Assembly: GCA_030544235.1 (NCBI GenBank)
Contig: CM060474.1
Location: 4,012,398 to 4,076,397 of the forward strand
Origin: Lepturacanthus savala
Taxonomy: Eukaryota > Chordata > Actinopteri > Scombriformes > Trichiuridae
Direction: 5' to 3'
DNA: 64,000 nt
The notes below the pieces were generated by a model that searched no databases, was not told where the DNA came from, and was given only the letters and a program-made list of their open reading frames with translations. This document shows positions 1 through 38,560 of the stretch, in pieces. Within the stretch, counting starts at the first letter, position 1. Each line of letters opens with the position of its first letter. The position numbers were made by a program, and so were the translations under genes.

Positions 1-465
1 TGAAAATTTTCCTTTTTTTTAAGACTTTTTGTGGCATAGATGCCCCCTAACACAGAAAGTGCTAGGAGAGAGAGAGGGGAGACAAGCAGCCTGTTTTTGA
101 ATTGTGCTCATATGTAAACATTTGCAGTCAATGAAACATGAGATTAAAAAAATGTGTTGTTTTAGGTCAAAACAGTTTTATTTTAATAACTTTTAGAAGC
201 TTGATAAGCAACACAGAACACAAGAAAAAGCAGAATGTTGAAGAAAATCCTGAACAAAAATCCTAATTTTATACCAAAAATATGTTGTGTTTTTGTTTAT
301 TTTTTCAATGAACCATGTTCAGCCTCCTGCTCCTGCTCTAACAGCAGGTTCAGATCAGATTATGATGATTTATCTTTATTTTTCTATATGTGTGATGTGA
401 GTATTTATCTAAAGTTGCTACTGTTGCTCTGAAAACAGAAACAGATCCGATCTTGTATAATTGTG
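1..465. other. Left-edge stretch without a recognisable gene
   Basis: The sequence is AT-rich, with a short GA-rich run near 66-82 and scattered stop codons in all frames. The small open frames here lack splice context and coding character, so I see nothing annotatable. Confidence 0.5.
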
Positions 466-790
466 TGCGCTGGAGCCAATCCCAGCGCGTTACGGCGAGA
501 GGCAGGGATACACCCCAGATGGTCACCAGCCAATCGTGGGGCACACACACCATTCACTCACACACTCACACCTATGGGTAATTTAGAGTCACTAATTAAC
601 CTCAGCATGTTTTTGGACTGTGGGAGGAAGCTGGAGAACCTGGTGAAAACCCACACAGACACGGGGAGAACATGCAAACTCCACACAGAAAGGTCCCAGA
701 CCCAGGACCAAGGAGGTCCTGAACCTGTGACCTTCTTGAGGTCACAGGTTCAAGGCAACAGCATTAACCCCTGCACCACTGTGTCGCCCT
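466..790 (-). mobile_element. SINE copy (fish-wide family with tRNA-like head)
   Basis: One of six copies in this window. The minus strand is the sense strand: a head beginning near 790 (GGGCGACACAGTGG), then a box-B-like GGTTCA motif, then a conserved body containing CCAATCGTGGGGCACACACA on the plus strand. This copy lacks the CAGT-rich tail seen at 11185-11552 and carries a short local duplication of the CACAGGTTC segment. Open frames through it are read-through of repeat DNA. Its name in repeat libraries cannot be checked here. Confidence 0.75.
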
Positions 791-1300
791 CTATTCTATT
801 CTATTTAGTGTTACTGTAATTGTTTTGACTCAAGGTGACAGGAATCGATGCAGCAAACTTCTACTCTCTGACTGTGACTCATGTTTGTGTTGAGTGTGAT
901 TCTCTTCTACATCTCATAGCGTGTGTGTGTGCACTTGTTGTTGCTGTTTATTGTTACACCTGATTTTAAGTTAATAATAATAATATTATAGCTCATCCTG
1001 GGTCACTGCTGCAGTGAGATGGCTCCATCTGCTGGTCACTTCAGAGTCCAGGGATTCAAGCAAAAAAAAAAATCCTGAGCCTGAACTTTTTTTCTTTATG
1101 TTGGTGCATAGGTGGGTTTGGGTGTTAATCTGTGGCATGGACACATTCTCAGGTTTAAAATGATGCGTGAGAGTGTGGCTGCAGACCTGTGGGGAGTGGA
1201 GCTCCACTAATGGACGTACATCACCTAAACATTTTTGTGGTTTAGTTAATGAGTGAGTGAGTGAAGATTGAAAAGAAAACCAACATCTCTGTCAACACAG
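791..1300. other. Gene-free spacer
   Basis: Simple-sequence runs only (GTGTGTG near 920, ATAATA near 975, GAGTGAGT near 1250) plus the short motif CCATCTGCTGG at 1025-1035, discussed in the findings as a CTCF-like core. No coding signal is seen. Confidence 0.5.
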
Positions 1301-1379
1301 ATTTGTGATGTATTGGTCAATCTATGTCCATGTAGTTGGTGGCAACACATGCAATGCAAACTGCAACGACACAGACTGG

Positions 1380-1910
1380 AAGCTCAACTTCAGGATGAAA
1401 AGAGTGACCTTTCAGCACCTGAGTAACATCTTGCGGACTTTGACACACAGTATAACATACAGTCCCTGTAGAGCTTTGCGTGGCAATATGGCAATATGTG
1501 GTATTTGAGTAATATTTTAATCTTGAGTACAGATCTGTCTCTCATTTGTTTGGTGTTGGCATGTCCACTGCTTGTCAAATTACTCAAGAGGTTGTGACAG
1601 TCATAGTCCAGGAAATGAAACACCACTGCATCAACACCCCTGCTGACGTGGGGCTAAGTGTGATTGTCCAGGACTACTGAGATAAATGGAGGTTCCCACA
1701 GGCTGCAGCCACAATAGACAGGACCTACATCAGCATCCTGGCACCAGCTGATCACCCTGCAGATTATTACAGACAGAAAGGATTCCATTGATCCTGTTGC
1801 ACGGTGGACCACAAATTACATTTTTGGGACATACATTTTGGTTGGAAAGGAAAAGTCCATGATGCCATGGATGAACAATTTGAACAATTGCTTTATATGG
1901 GTAGATGAAT
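1380..1910 (+). pseudogene. PIF/Harbinger transposase remnant
   Basis: From about 1690 the plus strand reads FPQAAATIDRTYISILAPAD, then DYYRQKGFH, an in-frame TGA, and VDHKLHFWDIHFGWKGKVHD. The GAIDGTHI-like block, the DYYNRKGFHS-like block and the WPGRVHDA-like block are hallmarks of the DDE domain of PIF/Harbinger transposases, related to vertebrate HARBI1. The upstream part (1380-1690) is shifted between frames and carries several stops, so the gene is dead. A Myb/SANT-like gene lies 0.6 kb away in convergent orientation. That pairing is usual for Harbinger elements and supports a single two-gene element. Confidence 0.75.
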
Positions 1911-2544
1911 ATAGTATTTACCATATTCACTGCAGCAATTTTAGCAAAAATGTTAGTGTATAAGTTAATTAGCTAATATTTTGTAAATATTTTATTTATA
2001 AGGGTAGGCAGCATAAGATTTACTTCAGCCTACACCTTTTCAATCAGTTCTTTTTTGATTACTTAATATTGATTACTTAATTACGTAATTTTAATCTTAA
2101 ATATAGAATTCTAAAAGATATAATTTGTGTTGTATATGTGGAAAAGAATAAAATACCTAGAAGTTTGCAATTTCTAAAGTATTTCACTCTGACTTTTGTA
2201 AATTTTTGTAAAGAATTTTGTAATACATAGGTGTGAGTGTTATGCTCCATTTTTACCCTCAAACCACTGTGTGCCATATACAGCTAACATGCTCAGCACA
2301 AGTTTTTTTGTCAAGGCCATTGTTTTTTTCTGTTATAAGTTTCAATGTTTTGAAAGAAATTATTTTAATTGGTAAGTATAACAATTCTTTGCATGTTTAT
2401 TATAATACATTATACAAACATACACGTCAATACATTTTCAAACATCAGTATATATCAACATATTCCCAGAAACATCAATGTCTTGTTCAGTACAAACAAA
2501 CACAAAATAAAAAGGTCATAGAGTTTGTTGGCATCATGTGGAAG

Positions 2545-3945
2545 AGACTATGTAGTCTGTTGTTGAACAGAGGGGTTCCAGTAATTAATGGATTCCTGCG
2601 GTTGATGGTGGGGTTCCAACGAGGCTGCAGGAGCGTGGTACTGGGCCACTGGTTGTTGGCTAAGGTGTGTGTCTGTGGGTCAGACATGTCCAGGCAGGTG
2701 GGGGTGTAATTTGTCCTGTGACCCGCTGTGGAGGCTGGCTTGAAGCAGAAGATATTGTTCTGGCAAAGCTTCCCATTAATTGCATGAATTGCAGGGTTGT
2801 AGCCTGCTGCTGCTCCATCATTTCTCTAAAACGTCTCCTCAGCTTCATGCTGCATTTTCATGAAATTTAAAACTTCTTTAATCTCCTGCTTTACTCTAAT
2901 GATGTCATCTTCATCCATTTTTTTCTTTTGCTGCAAAACTGCCTCCAAAAGCCAGCCCGAACCCTCTGACCTGGCCTCCCTCCTTCTACTGTTGGCACCA
3001 GGAATGGCCCACCTTGAGGTGCTCTTACTTTGCTCAGGCCTGGAGGTGCTGATGCTGGATGTGGCCGCCTCCTCAAAATTGAGGTCCACTGAGCTCTGGT
3101 CCCCTGTTCATAAAAACAAACATCTAATTTTTTTGTGTTAAAAATTTGTCTAAAAATCCATTATTCTGATAGTGATTTCACAGTGAAATGTTTAATACAC
3201 TGCTAGTACAAGTTTAAACATTAGCTGAGTAACATTTTGTTGGCAATTTAACTTTACAGACTATCCATCTGATTATCTGTCCTACTGGAGTGCACTTTTT
3301 TTCATTTTGCTTTTATAGATGATTTTAGGATTAAAAACTCTAAACACTAAACTCTAAAGTTTTCATGGTGATCAAGCTTGTTTAAAAGGGGAGCCACCTC
3401 CTCAGTGCAGGGAAGCCTAACGTTATAATCAACATAGTTCACTAACCCACTAAACTCGCTTCTTAAGCCTGTGATGTAGAGTAACACAGTGAATAGAGCC
3501 ACACAGACAGCCTATACACACAAGACTCTTACAGCTTTTTTCCGACTGAGTCGTCTTCTTCACTTGCTGCTTTCATATGCTTCAATGATGTTCACTAGGA
3601 TAGACATGGATCTTGTCCCCAGTATTCCATCCAGTTCATCATACCATTGACATTGATCTTCTTCCTCCCCTGAACTTCCACTCTGTCAGAGGCTGTCTAT
3701 AATTTTTTGATATTGTTGCAGCAACTTCTTTACTTTAATGTGACACTGTTCCGCCGCTCACCCCCATTTTCTCGGTAAAATTTGTAAATACGTTATTATT
3801 ATTATTAATAATAATTATATTATAATATTGTTATTATTACGTCATTATTTTTGTGTGAAGTCAGTAGATTGTTTATATCCTCATCTGACCACACAACAAG
3901 TAGAGCTTTAACCTCTTCATCGGTCCAAGTCTGTCCCCTTGCCAT
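2545..3945 (-). pseudogene. Myb/SANT-like accessory protein of a Harbinger element, decayed
   Basis: The ATG at 3945 opens a frame MARGQTWTDEEVKALLVVWS, the start of a Myb/SANT-like (trihelix) DNA-binding domain. An ATT-repeat expansion near 3790-3840 introduces a stop. Downstream pieces such as EQCHIKVKKLLQQYQKI and SGSSGEEEDQCQWYDELDG continue the domain with further stops. After a possible intron, a glutamine-rich tail spans about 3085-2545, with a frameshift near 2850. Harbinger elements normally encode a transposase plus a Myb-like partner needed for DNA binding and nuclear entry. This is very likely that partner, now non-functional. Confidence 0.7.
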
Positions 3946-4248
3946 TTTTTGTCACGGTGCTCACGTGTTGCTATAGCAACAGTAAACTATGGACTGTGTA
4001 TAGTGTTGCTGCATCATGCAACACGTACAGGGTTAGGGTTAGGGTGAAGTCTTTTCCATTCTCTTAGGATCGATCATTCTCCAGGAGAATCTGCTGTGTG
4101 ATCTGCAGGTCAGTTGTTGGAATCCAGCAGCTTGATCACCCTGTCAAGACCATTGATCTTCTCTTTGACGTTTCCTGACATCAGTCTCACTGTACTTTGA
4201 GGCTCCATCTTGTGACTCACCCTCAAAAATAGCAGGGATTGTCTCTGC

Positions 4249-5360
4249 TTAAATGGCAAGAGACTCAACATAGCCATAGGAAAGTGAGAGCTCTTGAACT
4301 TGTTTCACAGTATGTCTCTGACATGTGGCTGTGATCATTTCTGTGGTCACCAGTTCAAAATTGTCTATGGATGCTAACAGCTGGGAAGTGAAGTGGTCAA
4401 TCCTTTGGCTCTCTTCCTTCAATTCAGCATAATTTTCCAAGGTACCATGGTGTCGCCTTGGTAACTCATCCACATCTGCGTTCTGCTTACCAGCTTGATA
4501 CTTCATGTCAAAAGTGGATGTCAAGAGTGCAGCTAAGCAACTGTAGCTTGCAGCGTCGAGGTTGGCTGTAGTAAGTAGGCATGTCAAAGGATTATTATCT
4601 GCGATGACAGTAAAGACAGTAGTCATGAAATTTGACCCTTTTAAGGGCCAGGAGCTCAAGTTTGTGTGCTGGGTATCTTGCTTTACTGCAGGAAAGTCCT
4701 CTGCTGGCAGATGCCCTTCCTGCTCTTGATATAAGGCAGCTCCTAATCCTGTCGTACGGGCATCCTTATGAAGCATGTAAGGAACCAAGGACAGAGGATG
4801 ATGTTAGCTTGTGTATGATTGCTTTGAAGGTCTGTTGACACTCAGCATCCCAACATTCACCAAAGGGCTCTTTTAGACTGAGGAACTTTCCATCACTTAG
4901 ACTGACCTTGACTCCTTTCCACCATGGTGGATATCTGGCTGTAAGGTTGGTTAACGGCTTGACATCCTTGAATAATCCTTAACAAACCTCTGGTAATAAC
5001 CAGAGAACCCCAAGAAGGATTGGAGCTCCTTTAAGGTCTGTGGTCTCGGCCAGGTTTTCAAAGCTTGAACATTTCAAGGTCAGTCTTCACGCCATCGCTG
5101 GAAACAATGCAACACAAATAACATACCAAAGTCTGAAGGAGCTTACATTTATCTGGTGAAAGCTTCAAGCTGTATTCTTCGAGATGACTGAGCACATAGA
5201 TGAGCCTAGTCTCATATTATTCAAGAGTGTTTGAAAACACGCTGAGATTGTCAAGAAAAACAAGGACCTTCTTTAGATGAAGGTCACAAGCTGTTGGAAT
5301 GTGCTCGGTACATTGTTGACTCCATGAGGCGTTGAATTCTCAGAATCCAAAGGGACATAC
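4249..5360 (-). pseudogene. Ty3/gypsy-type pol fragment (reverse transcriptase to RNase H)
   Basis: The 4788-4249 frame contains the RNase H start-like DARTTGLGAALYQEQ, then VIADNNPLTCLLTTANLDAA and FDMKYQAGKQNADVDELPRR. All are typical of fish Ty3/gypsy RT-RNase H. Upstream on the same strand, 5350-4800 shows RT-like pieces (NNVPSTFQQL, LKLSPDKCK-like) broken by many stops and frameshifts. No LTRs, gag or integrase were recognised, so this is an isolated, long-dead fragment. Confidence 0.75.
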
Positions 5361-5639
5361 AAAGGTAGTTTTATGCTCGTCATTCTCATTCATCTCACAT
5401 ACTCTTTCAGTGAGGCTTAAGGTCCTAATGACTTGATTATGTTTGCAGCTAAAGGGGAAAGACTTTCAGCAATTTTACTTACGGCTTGGAAGTCAGGGAC
5501 TGAGGGGTCGTACAAGCAGAACTCCACAATGTTTGGCCACATCTCGTAGTCACCCTCAAAGGTGTGATACTGATATCCATTTTTAAACAAGGTTTGAACT
5601 GAACTGAATTTGAAAATGAATTGAAACAACACAACCAAA

Positions 5640-8600
5640 ATACCTTAAAAACTGTGTTTTTTTTTTTAAATGCACTCAATTAACAAAAATATGTCCATTT
5701 TCTTTTTATAAATAGGATGTATCAAACTTTTTTTTTTCCCCCTTTGTGTTTTGTACCAGGATGCAGCGTGTGTTTGGAACTTACCGATATCAAAGATCAA
5801 ATGCTTTTATTTCAAATGTTGAAGTGCAGGCAAGAAAAAAAACTGCAGAAAAAAAAACCATTTCCCCTTAAATTACACATATTCCAGACTGTATGTACCA
5901 GACTTTTTTCCCCCCCTTTTGCCTGTTTTTTTCTGTTTTGTACAGAACGTTTTGCTGATAATTTTTTGTAGCAGACTTTTTTTGCATGGTCCTAATCCTC
6001 CTTCATACAACTGTGATAGAGTGCACGTTTGGAGCTCATTGATATCAGAGAAAATGCTTCTGTCGTAAATGTTGAAGCGGAAGCGACAGAGAAGCCGTTT
6101 GCAGAGGCGACTTGTAATCCACCACGGCTGAACTGACCAATCACAGCACTGGAGGTTCAGGTCGATGCAACGTGTAGTTAGGATTTTCTGGAGGTGGCGT
6201 GGAGTTTTAAGCCTAGTTTATACTTCAGCATATGCCATAGCTATGAAGTATTGATGAGCTCTAAATGGTTGTACAAAGGAGGTCAGGTGGTGCAAAACTG
6301 AAAGGGGGAATGGGTTTTTTGGCTGTTTTTTTTTTTTTAGCATCGACAATGTAGCTACGTACGTAGAAGTATAAACTAAGTTTTAGGGCCAGGCAAAAAA
6401 AAAAAAGAAAGTCTGGTACAAGAAAAAAAAAAACAGGCAAAAATAAAGTCCAGTACATCCAATCCAGAATGTGTTATTTGGATGGGTTTTTTTCTGTCTT
6501 GTGTCGGACTGTCTTTTTTTTGCCTGGGTCTGTGTTGCATCAATGGAGTAGCTACTTACACAGAAGTTTAAACTAGGCAAAACACAAAACGAAAGAAAAC
6601 AGCTTTGCACATTAGCATATCCTCGTGGTGTGTCCATGGATGTATAACATAACTGGATACCAGATTGAAAAACAGCAACCATTCATTTCAATGGAAGTTG
6701 CTCGCCTGGCGCTTATGCAGAAAAGGTTCCAGACTTCCGGATTTATTTCTGTGTTATGTGACCCATAGAGACTGCTCAGTCACCTCCCATGATGCTCTGG
6801 GGCCTCCCATCATGCCCTGGGGTGATGAGAACATATAATTGTGAACAAACTCACATAGGTTAATTCACTTGGTGACAACATTAAAAAATGTAAATAATAT
6901 TAATAATAATAATAATAAATTCACAGCTGTGACATCACAAAGGGAATAGAGACTTTACTTGAGCTTTTCTGGTCATTAGAAAGGTTTTTGACCATGACTT
7001 CAAAATATGGAATACAAATATTTGTAATTAACAGGGTTATAGCTGGGGGTGTCCTGGAGATGGTTTTATCGGCTTCTCTTTTACTATTGACGTCTATGGG
7101 AAAAATGCTTTGTCGCATGAGATTTCTTGTTGCAGTACCACGAGTGGCCACTGCTGCTGAGAGGAGGTACCATATCCAGGTTTTATAATACATCCATGGG
7201 TGTGCCACCCAGTTAGGAAACGAGGGTTTGCTAACTCGCTAAGCTAACTGCAGCCCTCACAGGACTCACAGAGAAAAGAAAGTTCCCAGGGTGGCTTCTC
7301 TGAATCGACAGTTCCTCAGTATTTACGTTATTCCGACTGTTTTCCTCTCTGACGTCTGTGTCTCTGTGCTGGTTTCTTCCAGTAGCAACTCAGCTGCACT
7401 CTATAAGCGAATAGCAAAGCCACTTTTAAGTGAACTTTGACCTCTGGGATAAAATAAAATTTATTTAAAAATGTATTTTAAATATTAAATGCAAGTTGAA
7501 ATAAAGACTGCAATTAGGAATGAAATGAAAATCACCCTCAGTGAAGAAAAATATACAAAATAAAATATTTGTATCTGTTGTAAGACTTTTTAACAGTAAC
7601 AGGCAGATTCTTTTTCCCTTTTTTTCAACAGTTCATCAACAAAACAAACATATTTCTTTTTTCTCAACAGGTTACAATGTGATCTTCTTTACCAGATAAG
7701 ATTAAATATCTTTAGATCTTTAAATATCTTTATCACTTCTGTGTGTTTAAGTCAGAACTTTTGAAATGCTGAAGCTGTAGTGCAGGGATTCTGTCTCCAT
7801 CTGCTGGCTGTCAGAGTGTGTCAGAAACTTAGAGTGTCATACAATGAAATGTACCTTAGAAAATAATACTACTAATAAAATAATGCAGCGATTTGTACTG
7901 CACTTTTCATTTATAGTGAAAGTAATTCCAGGATTACTATAACTAATGCAGGTTAGGACCAGCTGTCAGAATTACATCACAGGTCACCTGTTTAGAATTC
8001 ATTCATGTTTTCCATAGTTAAAATCACAGTCGTGATGTTTGGATGTTTGATGTTTTTAAAGGCTAAACTCACACCAGAAACATAGTATGGGACAAATGTT
8101 TAGTAAAAATAGCTTTTGAATTGTAGACATTTTATCACTTTCATTAAATTTAGATTTAATCAATTGGGAGCTTGTATATGAAGGACAGGATGGGATCTTG
8201 GATCAAGCCAAAGTGGTCAAAAGGCCTGAAGCCCAGGTCAGAGGTCAAAGCCATATGCTGTACTTATTTAGATGACCAGCTGAAAATAGGATCTCATGGT
8301 AAGTTCGCTTGACCAAATAGAGTTTGACCAGTTTTGTGGACGTTTTTCCTGCTTCTGGTGAATAAAAGAAATACAGACATGGAGTGTTGGCCAAAAGTTA
8401 GGTGCCGAAATCCACCCGGAAGAGGAATTAGAAAAAATCCACAGTATAACAATATAACAATCCCTATAGCTGTTCCATAGCTGGAGGATTCTTCTTTGTT
8501 TCTTCTCTTTAAATAAAGCCCCTTTCCCCCAAAACTTGCCCCAAGAGTCACCAACTTTTGCACACAAACCAAATCTGGTGAAAAATGTGATATTTAATGG

Positions 8601-8740
8601 TTCTCATTAATGGGTGTGGCTAAATGTGTTCAGGAATTTCCATGAAACAGGAAGTTGCAGTAACTTCTTCACCAAATGTCTCCTGCTTCTTCAGTGAAAG
8701 ATCAGTTCATATTTAATAGAAAACCAGAAGCCACACTGTT
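5640..8740. other. Gene-free repeat-rich stretch
   Basis: Contains poly-T tracts and CAGGCAAAA-rich repeats (5690-6560), one short TIR element (next entry), an (ATA)n tract near 6895-6918 and otherwise AT-rich unique-looking DNA. Motifs similar to 6350-6430 recur near 44160-44390, marking another dispersed repeat. I see no exon with splice sites and family similarity. Confidence 0.45.
6212..6380. mobile_element. Short MITE with 15-bp inverted ends
   Basis: CCTAGTTTATACTTC at 6212-6226 is mirrored by GAAGTATAAACTAAG at 6366-6380 (14 of 15 complementary). The roughly 140-bp interior has no coding capacity. A related end (AAGTATAATCTAGGCC) occurs near 44374. The superfamily is not certain. Confidence 0.5.
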
Positions 8741-8763
8741 GTTGGGTCAAATCCAAATCAAAG

Positions 8764-8769
8764 TTTATT
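8764..8769 (-). terminator. Candidate aldh1l2 polyadenylation signal
   Basis: AATAAA on the minus strand about 2 kb downstream of the aldh1l2 stop, in otherwise non-repeat sequence. Nearer AATAAA matches (for example 10257-10262) lie inside a transposon copy. The choice is a guess without transcript data. Confidence 0.25.
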
Positions 8770-9231
8770 CACAGCTGTTTGACGACTCGTTGAAAACAGA
8801 AGAGACATGTTTCAGTCTTTACTTTCAGTCTTTACTGAGCAAAGAGACAAACGCAGCTCGACTCTTCACATGATGCATAGAAACATCTGCTGGTGTGTTT
8901 GAGACAATTAGGATTCATTGAGAATTACTTTGACACACCGTCCTGCTGTGGGACAAATACTGGCAAAAATATATCAGTCCTTTTCCCTCTTTTGTTAAAA
9001 AAATATGTACAGAGAAAGTCAAATAGAGAGAATGTAGAGAAGGACGAAAAATAAAAGACAGATTCAACAGTCAAGTTAAATACGTGTTTTGAGACACGCT
9101 GACACTTTTTTTTCATTTTCAATGTTCGGGATAAAAATAAAGAACATTGACAGAGAAGATTAAAACATGTTGGAGTCAGTGGATCATCATAAATCATCAA
9201 ATTCCACCTGATCATGTGAAACTATCTTTGA

Positions 9232-9440
9232 TTTGTACAGTTAGTCCAATACTCAGCAGAATTATTATTAATTGCAGATTATCATTCAAATTTCTTGATT
9301 TTCGTCAATTTAATCTAGTTTCCTTAAAACATAATTAAATTTGACTTTTGACCATATTTTGACTTTTTATCTCATGTTTTCAAGATAAACCTCCTCAATA
9401 TTGGACAATTGTACTAAAAACAAGATATTTTCATTTGTAG
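9232..9440. mobile_element. CACTGCAAAA fold-back MITE, partial copy
   Basis: Carries the family's paired blocks, TTAGTCCAATACT on the left and CAATATTGGACAATT on the right, followed by ACAAGATATTTTCA. The outermost CACTGCAAAA end is missing. It lies in the probable 3' flank of aldh1l2. Confidence 0.65.
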
Positions 9441-9682
9441 TGTGTTGCTTTGTGGCTGGTAGAGATCAACCTGTCATAACGACAGGAATAAAATTAATGT
9501 GATAGAAATCAATAGAAAACATCTTCACCTGCTGGGTTGCATTCATTAAGACTTAAATCAGTTAATTATTATTTAAAACACTTCTCACTTTCACTGCTTC
9601 TTCTATTTTTTATATCTGACAAACTAATATTAAAGAGAAAATTAATATCTGACGGTTTAGCTTTGAATAAACGCAGTAAGGA

Positions 9683-9976
9683 CACTGCAAAACATAATCT
9701 TAACAAGTAAAAACATCTTGATTTTGATACAATTAGTCCAACATTGAACAAAGTTAAAAAGTAGCAGATTATTTAACTTATTTAAACATTTTCTTGATTT
9801 TGGTCAATTAAGATTACAATGTTTTATTTTTTATGTAATACTTTTTAAATCACATATTCACATATATATCACATATAAAACTATCTGAAACAATTTAAGA
9901 TAATTCTACTCAATATTTGACTAATTTGACCAAAAACAAGATATTTTCACATGATGAGAGTTAATTTTTTGGAGTG
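9683..9976. mobile_element. CACTGCAAAA fold-back MITE, near full length
   Basis: Starts CACTGCAAAA and ends TTTTTTGGAGTG. In between are AATTAGTCCAACATTG on the left and CAATATTTGACTAATT on the right in inverted orientation, plus AACAAGATATTTTCAC. The interior is AT-rich and non-coding. Confidence 0.7.
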
Positions 9977-10152
9977 GAGATGGAGTGGTTAATTTTTTGA
10001 GTTGAGATGACGGATTAAAAAATAATTCTGGCCTGAACCTGTTTCCATCTGATCAATAGCGTCACTATAGTTATTCTTTTACTATTTGTGTTTGCTTCCA
10101 ATTCTCCAAAACTCATTCTAAAAAGAATCTGAACATAAAAATAAAACCTGTA

Positions 10153-10486
10153 AACTGCAAAAAAATTGAACTTGATCAGGGCCAGTATCTGTGTTGTTTG
10201 GTTCTATTAGTCCAATAATCATCAGAATTATCTGATTCCACTGAATGATTATTGTATTTATTGCAAGTTTCTTTTCTTAATTTTGGTTTATTTCATCTGG
10301 TTTTCATAATTTTTTTTAATTATAATTATGACTTTTTTTCTATGATTTTTTTATTTACTAAAATCAAGAAAAGAAGCTTAAAATAAGTAAAATGATGATT
10401 CAGTGAAATCAGATAATTCTGCCGAATATTGAACTCATTCCAAATACCAGATCCTTTCAGCTGATAAGACTTAACTTTTTACAGTG
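10153..10486. mobile_element. CACTGCAAAA fold-back MITE, full length
   Basis: Left end AACTGCAAAAAAA, right end TTTTTACAGTG. The inverted inner blocks are TTAGTCCAATAAT and GAATATTGAACTCATT. It lies about 280 bp downstream of the aldh1l2 stop codon, so it is probably in the 3' UTR or just past it. It contains AATAAA hexamers on the minus strand. Confidence 0.7.
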
Positions 10487-10615
10487 TGCAGCCCAGAATC
10501 TGTTGAAGGCAGAAAAACATTAAATTGATTCCAGGCGAAGTTTGAGTCTTTGTGGAGAAACAGTTTGTGGAGTCGATGCAGCTCAGAAACAGCTGACAAG
10601 TTCCTCGGTATACAC

Positions 10616-10733
10616 GCATGCACACACACACACACACACTTACACACACACACACACTCGTACACAGTCACACACACACACACACACACTCGTACACAGT
10701 CACACACTCGAACACAGTCACACACACAAACAG
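10616..10733. repeat. CA microsatellite
   Basis: An interrupted (CA)n tract with CTCGTACACAGT interruptions, starting about 35 bp beyond the aldh1l2 stop codon and therefore in its 3' UTR. Open frames through it are simple-repeat artefacts. Confidence 0.9.
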
Positions 10734-10767
10734 ATGGGATGGAGCAGACAGATGTGTTGGTTCAGTC

Positions 10768-36502
<25,735 letters not shown>

Positions 36503-36599
36503 GGCGCTTTGTTTGTTTGTTTGTTTGTTTTGTTGTTGATAAAAATGAATCCGGGCAGCTGAACCTGCGGCAGGGACCACGCACACACACGCACATCCA

Positions 36600-36870
36600 C
36601 CTGTCTGCGGTGTGTCCGTGTGTAACTGTCGCTCAGCTTATACTCGACAGAAGCAGTGGACAGTGACGTCACTGTGCGTGCGCGCCCCCGCTGCCATCAC
36701 TGCGCGCGGTCACGCGCGGGAATTCACGAAGCCCACCATACCGGACGGGAAGGGGGGTGTTTGTTTTCCAAGGACGGCGAAGGACTAGCGCCCAACCAAT
36801 TCAAGGAACAGAGGGAAGGAGGATTGACCAATCAGAGGCAGAGGAGGGCGGGGGCGCGTCTTCTCCATCC
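36600..36870 (-). promoter_or_regulatory. aldh1l2 promoter region
   Basis: This is the most CpG-rich part of the left half of the window. It has a TATAAG motif (36638-36643 on the minus strand) about 140 bp upstream of the start codon, and GC-box-like sequences GGGCGGGGGCGCG near 36847-36859 and GCGCGCCCCCGC near 36680. An out-of-frame upstream ATG at 36596-36594 would open a short overlapping uORF if transcription starts at the TATA-like site. Confidence 0.5.
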
Positions 36871-38560
36871 TAGGTTTAGATTGAAACTGGCGATATGTTG
36901 TTGGGAACACATTAAATAAAAACGGCTGCACTAACCTTTATTTAAAAAATAAAGTATAACAAACAATATTACATATATATTTGTATTTCATATCTTGGTG
37001 TACTGGTATATGATTTTCAGATTTTTTTTATTTCTTTGGGGATATATTACAATTTGTTTATTCAATTAAAACAATTAGATACATTGTATAAAACAAAACA
37101 TGACAGGAAACAAACAACTACAAATATAATAGTAAATCAGTGCATCCTAAGCAAAAATCATTATTCAGTCATCAGAATTTTTTTTATAAATAAATGAGTA
37201 AATGAACTTTATGTATTTCAGCTAGTTTTTACTCTGCAGTTTAACAAAAGGACAATAAACAACATTTAGTGTCTGCTCAATGTGTAACTACTGAAGACTT
37301 CACACTTTCATTTAGTAATTACAAACACTCATCAGAGTAAAAACATCTACACACTGAAAAGATTTAAATCTGAACAAGTGAAAATATCTTGCTTTGGTTC
37401 AATTAGTCAAATGTTGAGAAGGATTACCTTGAAGTATCTTTAAAAAACTGGAATAAATTGACCAAAATCAAAAGAAAATGTATCTGTCAGTGGAATAGGA
37501 TAATTTGACATAATCCTACTGAATATTGGACAAACTGAACCAAAAACTAAATATTTTCCATCTGATTCAATCCTGTTGCATAAAGAATTTAAAAGAGTTT
37601 AAGTGCTGCATCTGTTATTTCCTCATCATAAAGTTTAGATTTGATGTTAGTGAGTTTAAAAGTTTCTTTGCTGCAGCTTCAGCTGCTCAGACTCACACAC
37701 ACAGAACCAGTCTGATCAGACGAGTCTGGCAGCATCCAGCAGACAAACTGCTTCACACAGGTTCCTGCAGAGCAAAGGTTCAAACTGTCACACGTCATCA
37801 TTCCAAGGTAGCAGCCCGGTGACCTGATGACTTCCTGCTTTCTGCCTGGAATTACACGAACTGGACATTCGTGATTGGACAGAATGCAGAAAAATAAGAT
37901 TTTGGACACAAAATTATGATTTTTTATTTAAATTTTTCACCTAATTTTTGTTTATTTCTCGATTTTTCCTCATCAAGCCTCTAAAAACTTTTCAGGTAAG
38001 GGTCAGTGACAAAAATGTGAGGTTGTGTAACCCTAAAAACTTGGTATCAGATAGTTTAACTCTCCTAAAAAAGGTTTTATATTCTAGGTGGATTATATAT
38101 TTATCATTCTTTCTGGTTACACCGTTATTTCATGTAAAAAAAAAAAAAAATCACACAAAATTGTGATTTTTGTAAAAAAAAATCTATACAAATGGAATTT
38201 TAAATAAGAAACCAACATAAACACAAAAATATACATTTAGAGAACTGATTGCTTCTTAAAACTGTATTTTAAAAAGTTTTTGACTTTACCCAAACATATT
38301 GTTAAATTCTATGTATTAATCAATGGACATCTTAATTATAAATCTATTTTGATAACTTAATCATTATTGTAGTAATTTTTCTGAGCAATAAATAAATAAA
38401 ACTGAATATTATAGGTTCTGATTATCACCCCAACACAAGCAGACATTAGAAGATGGAACCCTTAGAGAGTTTTCACTATTTTAACATTTTATGGACAAAA
38501 CAATGAATCCAAACAATAACCGATGAGTTAATTCATAGACGACATGTGAGGAGAGTCAAG
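36870..38560. other. Intergenic region between samm50 and aldh1l2
   Basis: AT-rich. It contains a CACTGCAAAA-family copy (37352-37578), a GGTACCAGATAG-family repeat (38020-38135) and poly-A/T runs. No exon is recognised. Confidence 0.55.

Noticed and set aside
4028..4044. Telomere-like GGGTTAGGGTTAGGG (also near 53263)
   Set aside because: Only two or three units, within ordinary sequence; chance or a tiny interstitial remnant.
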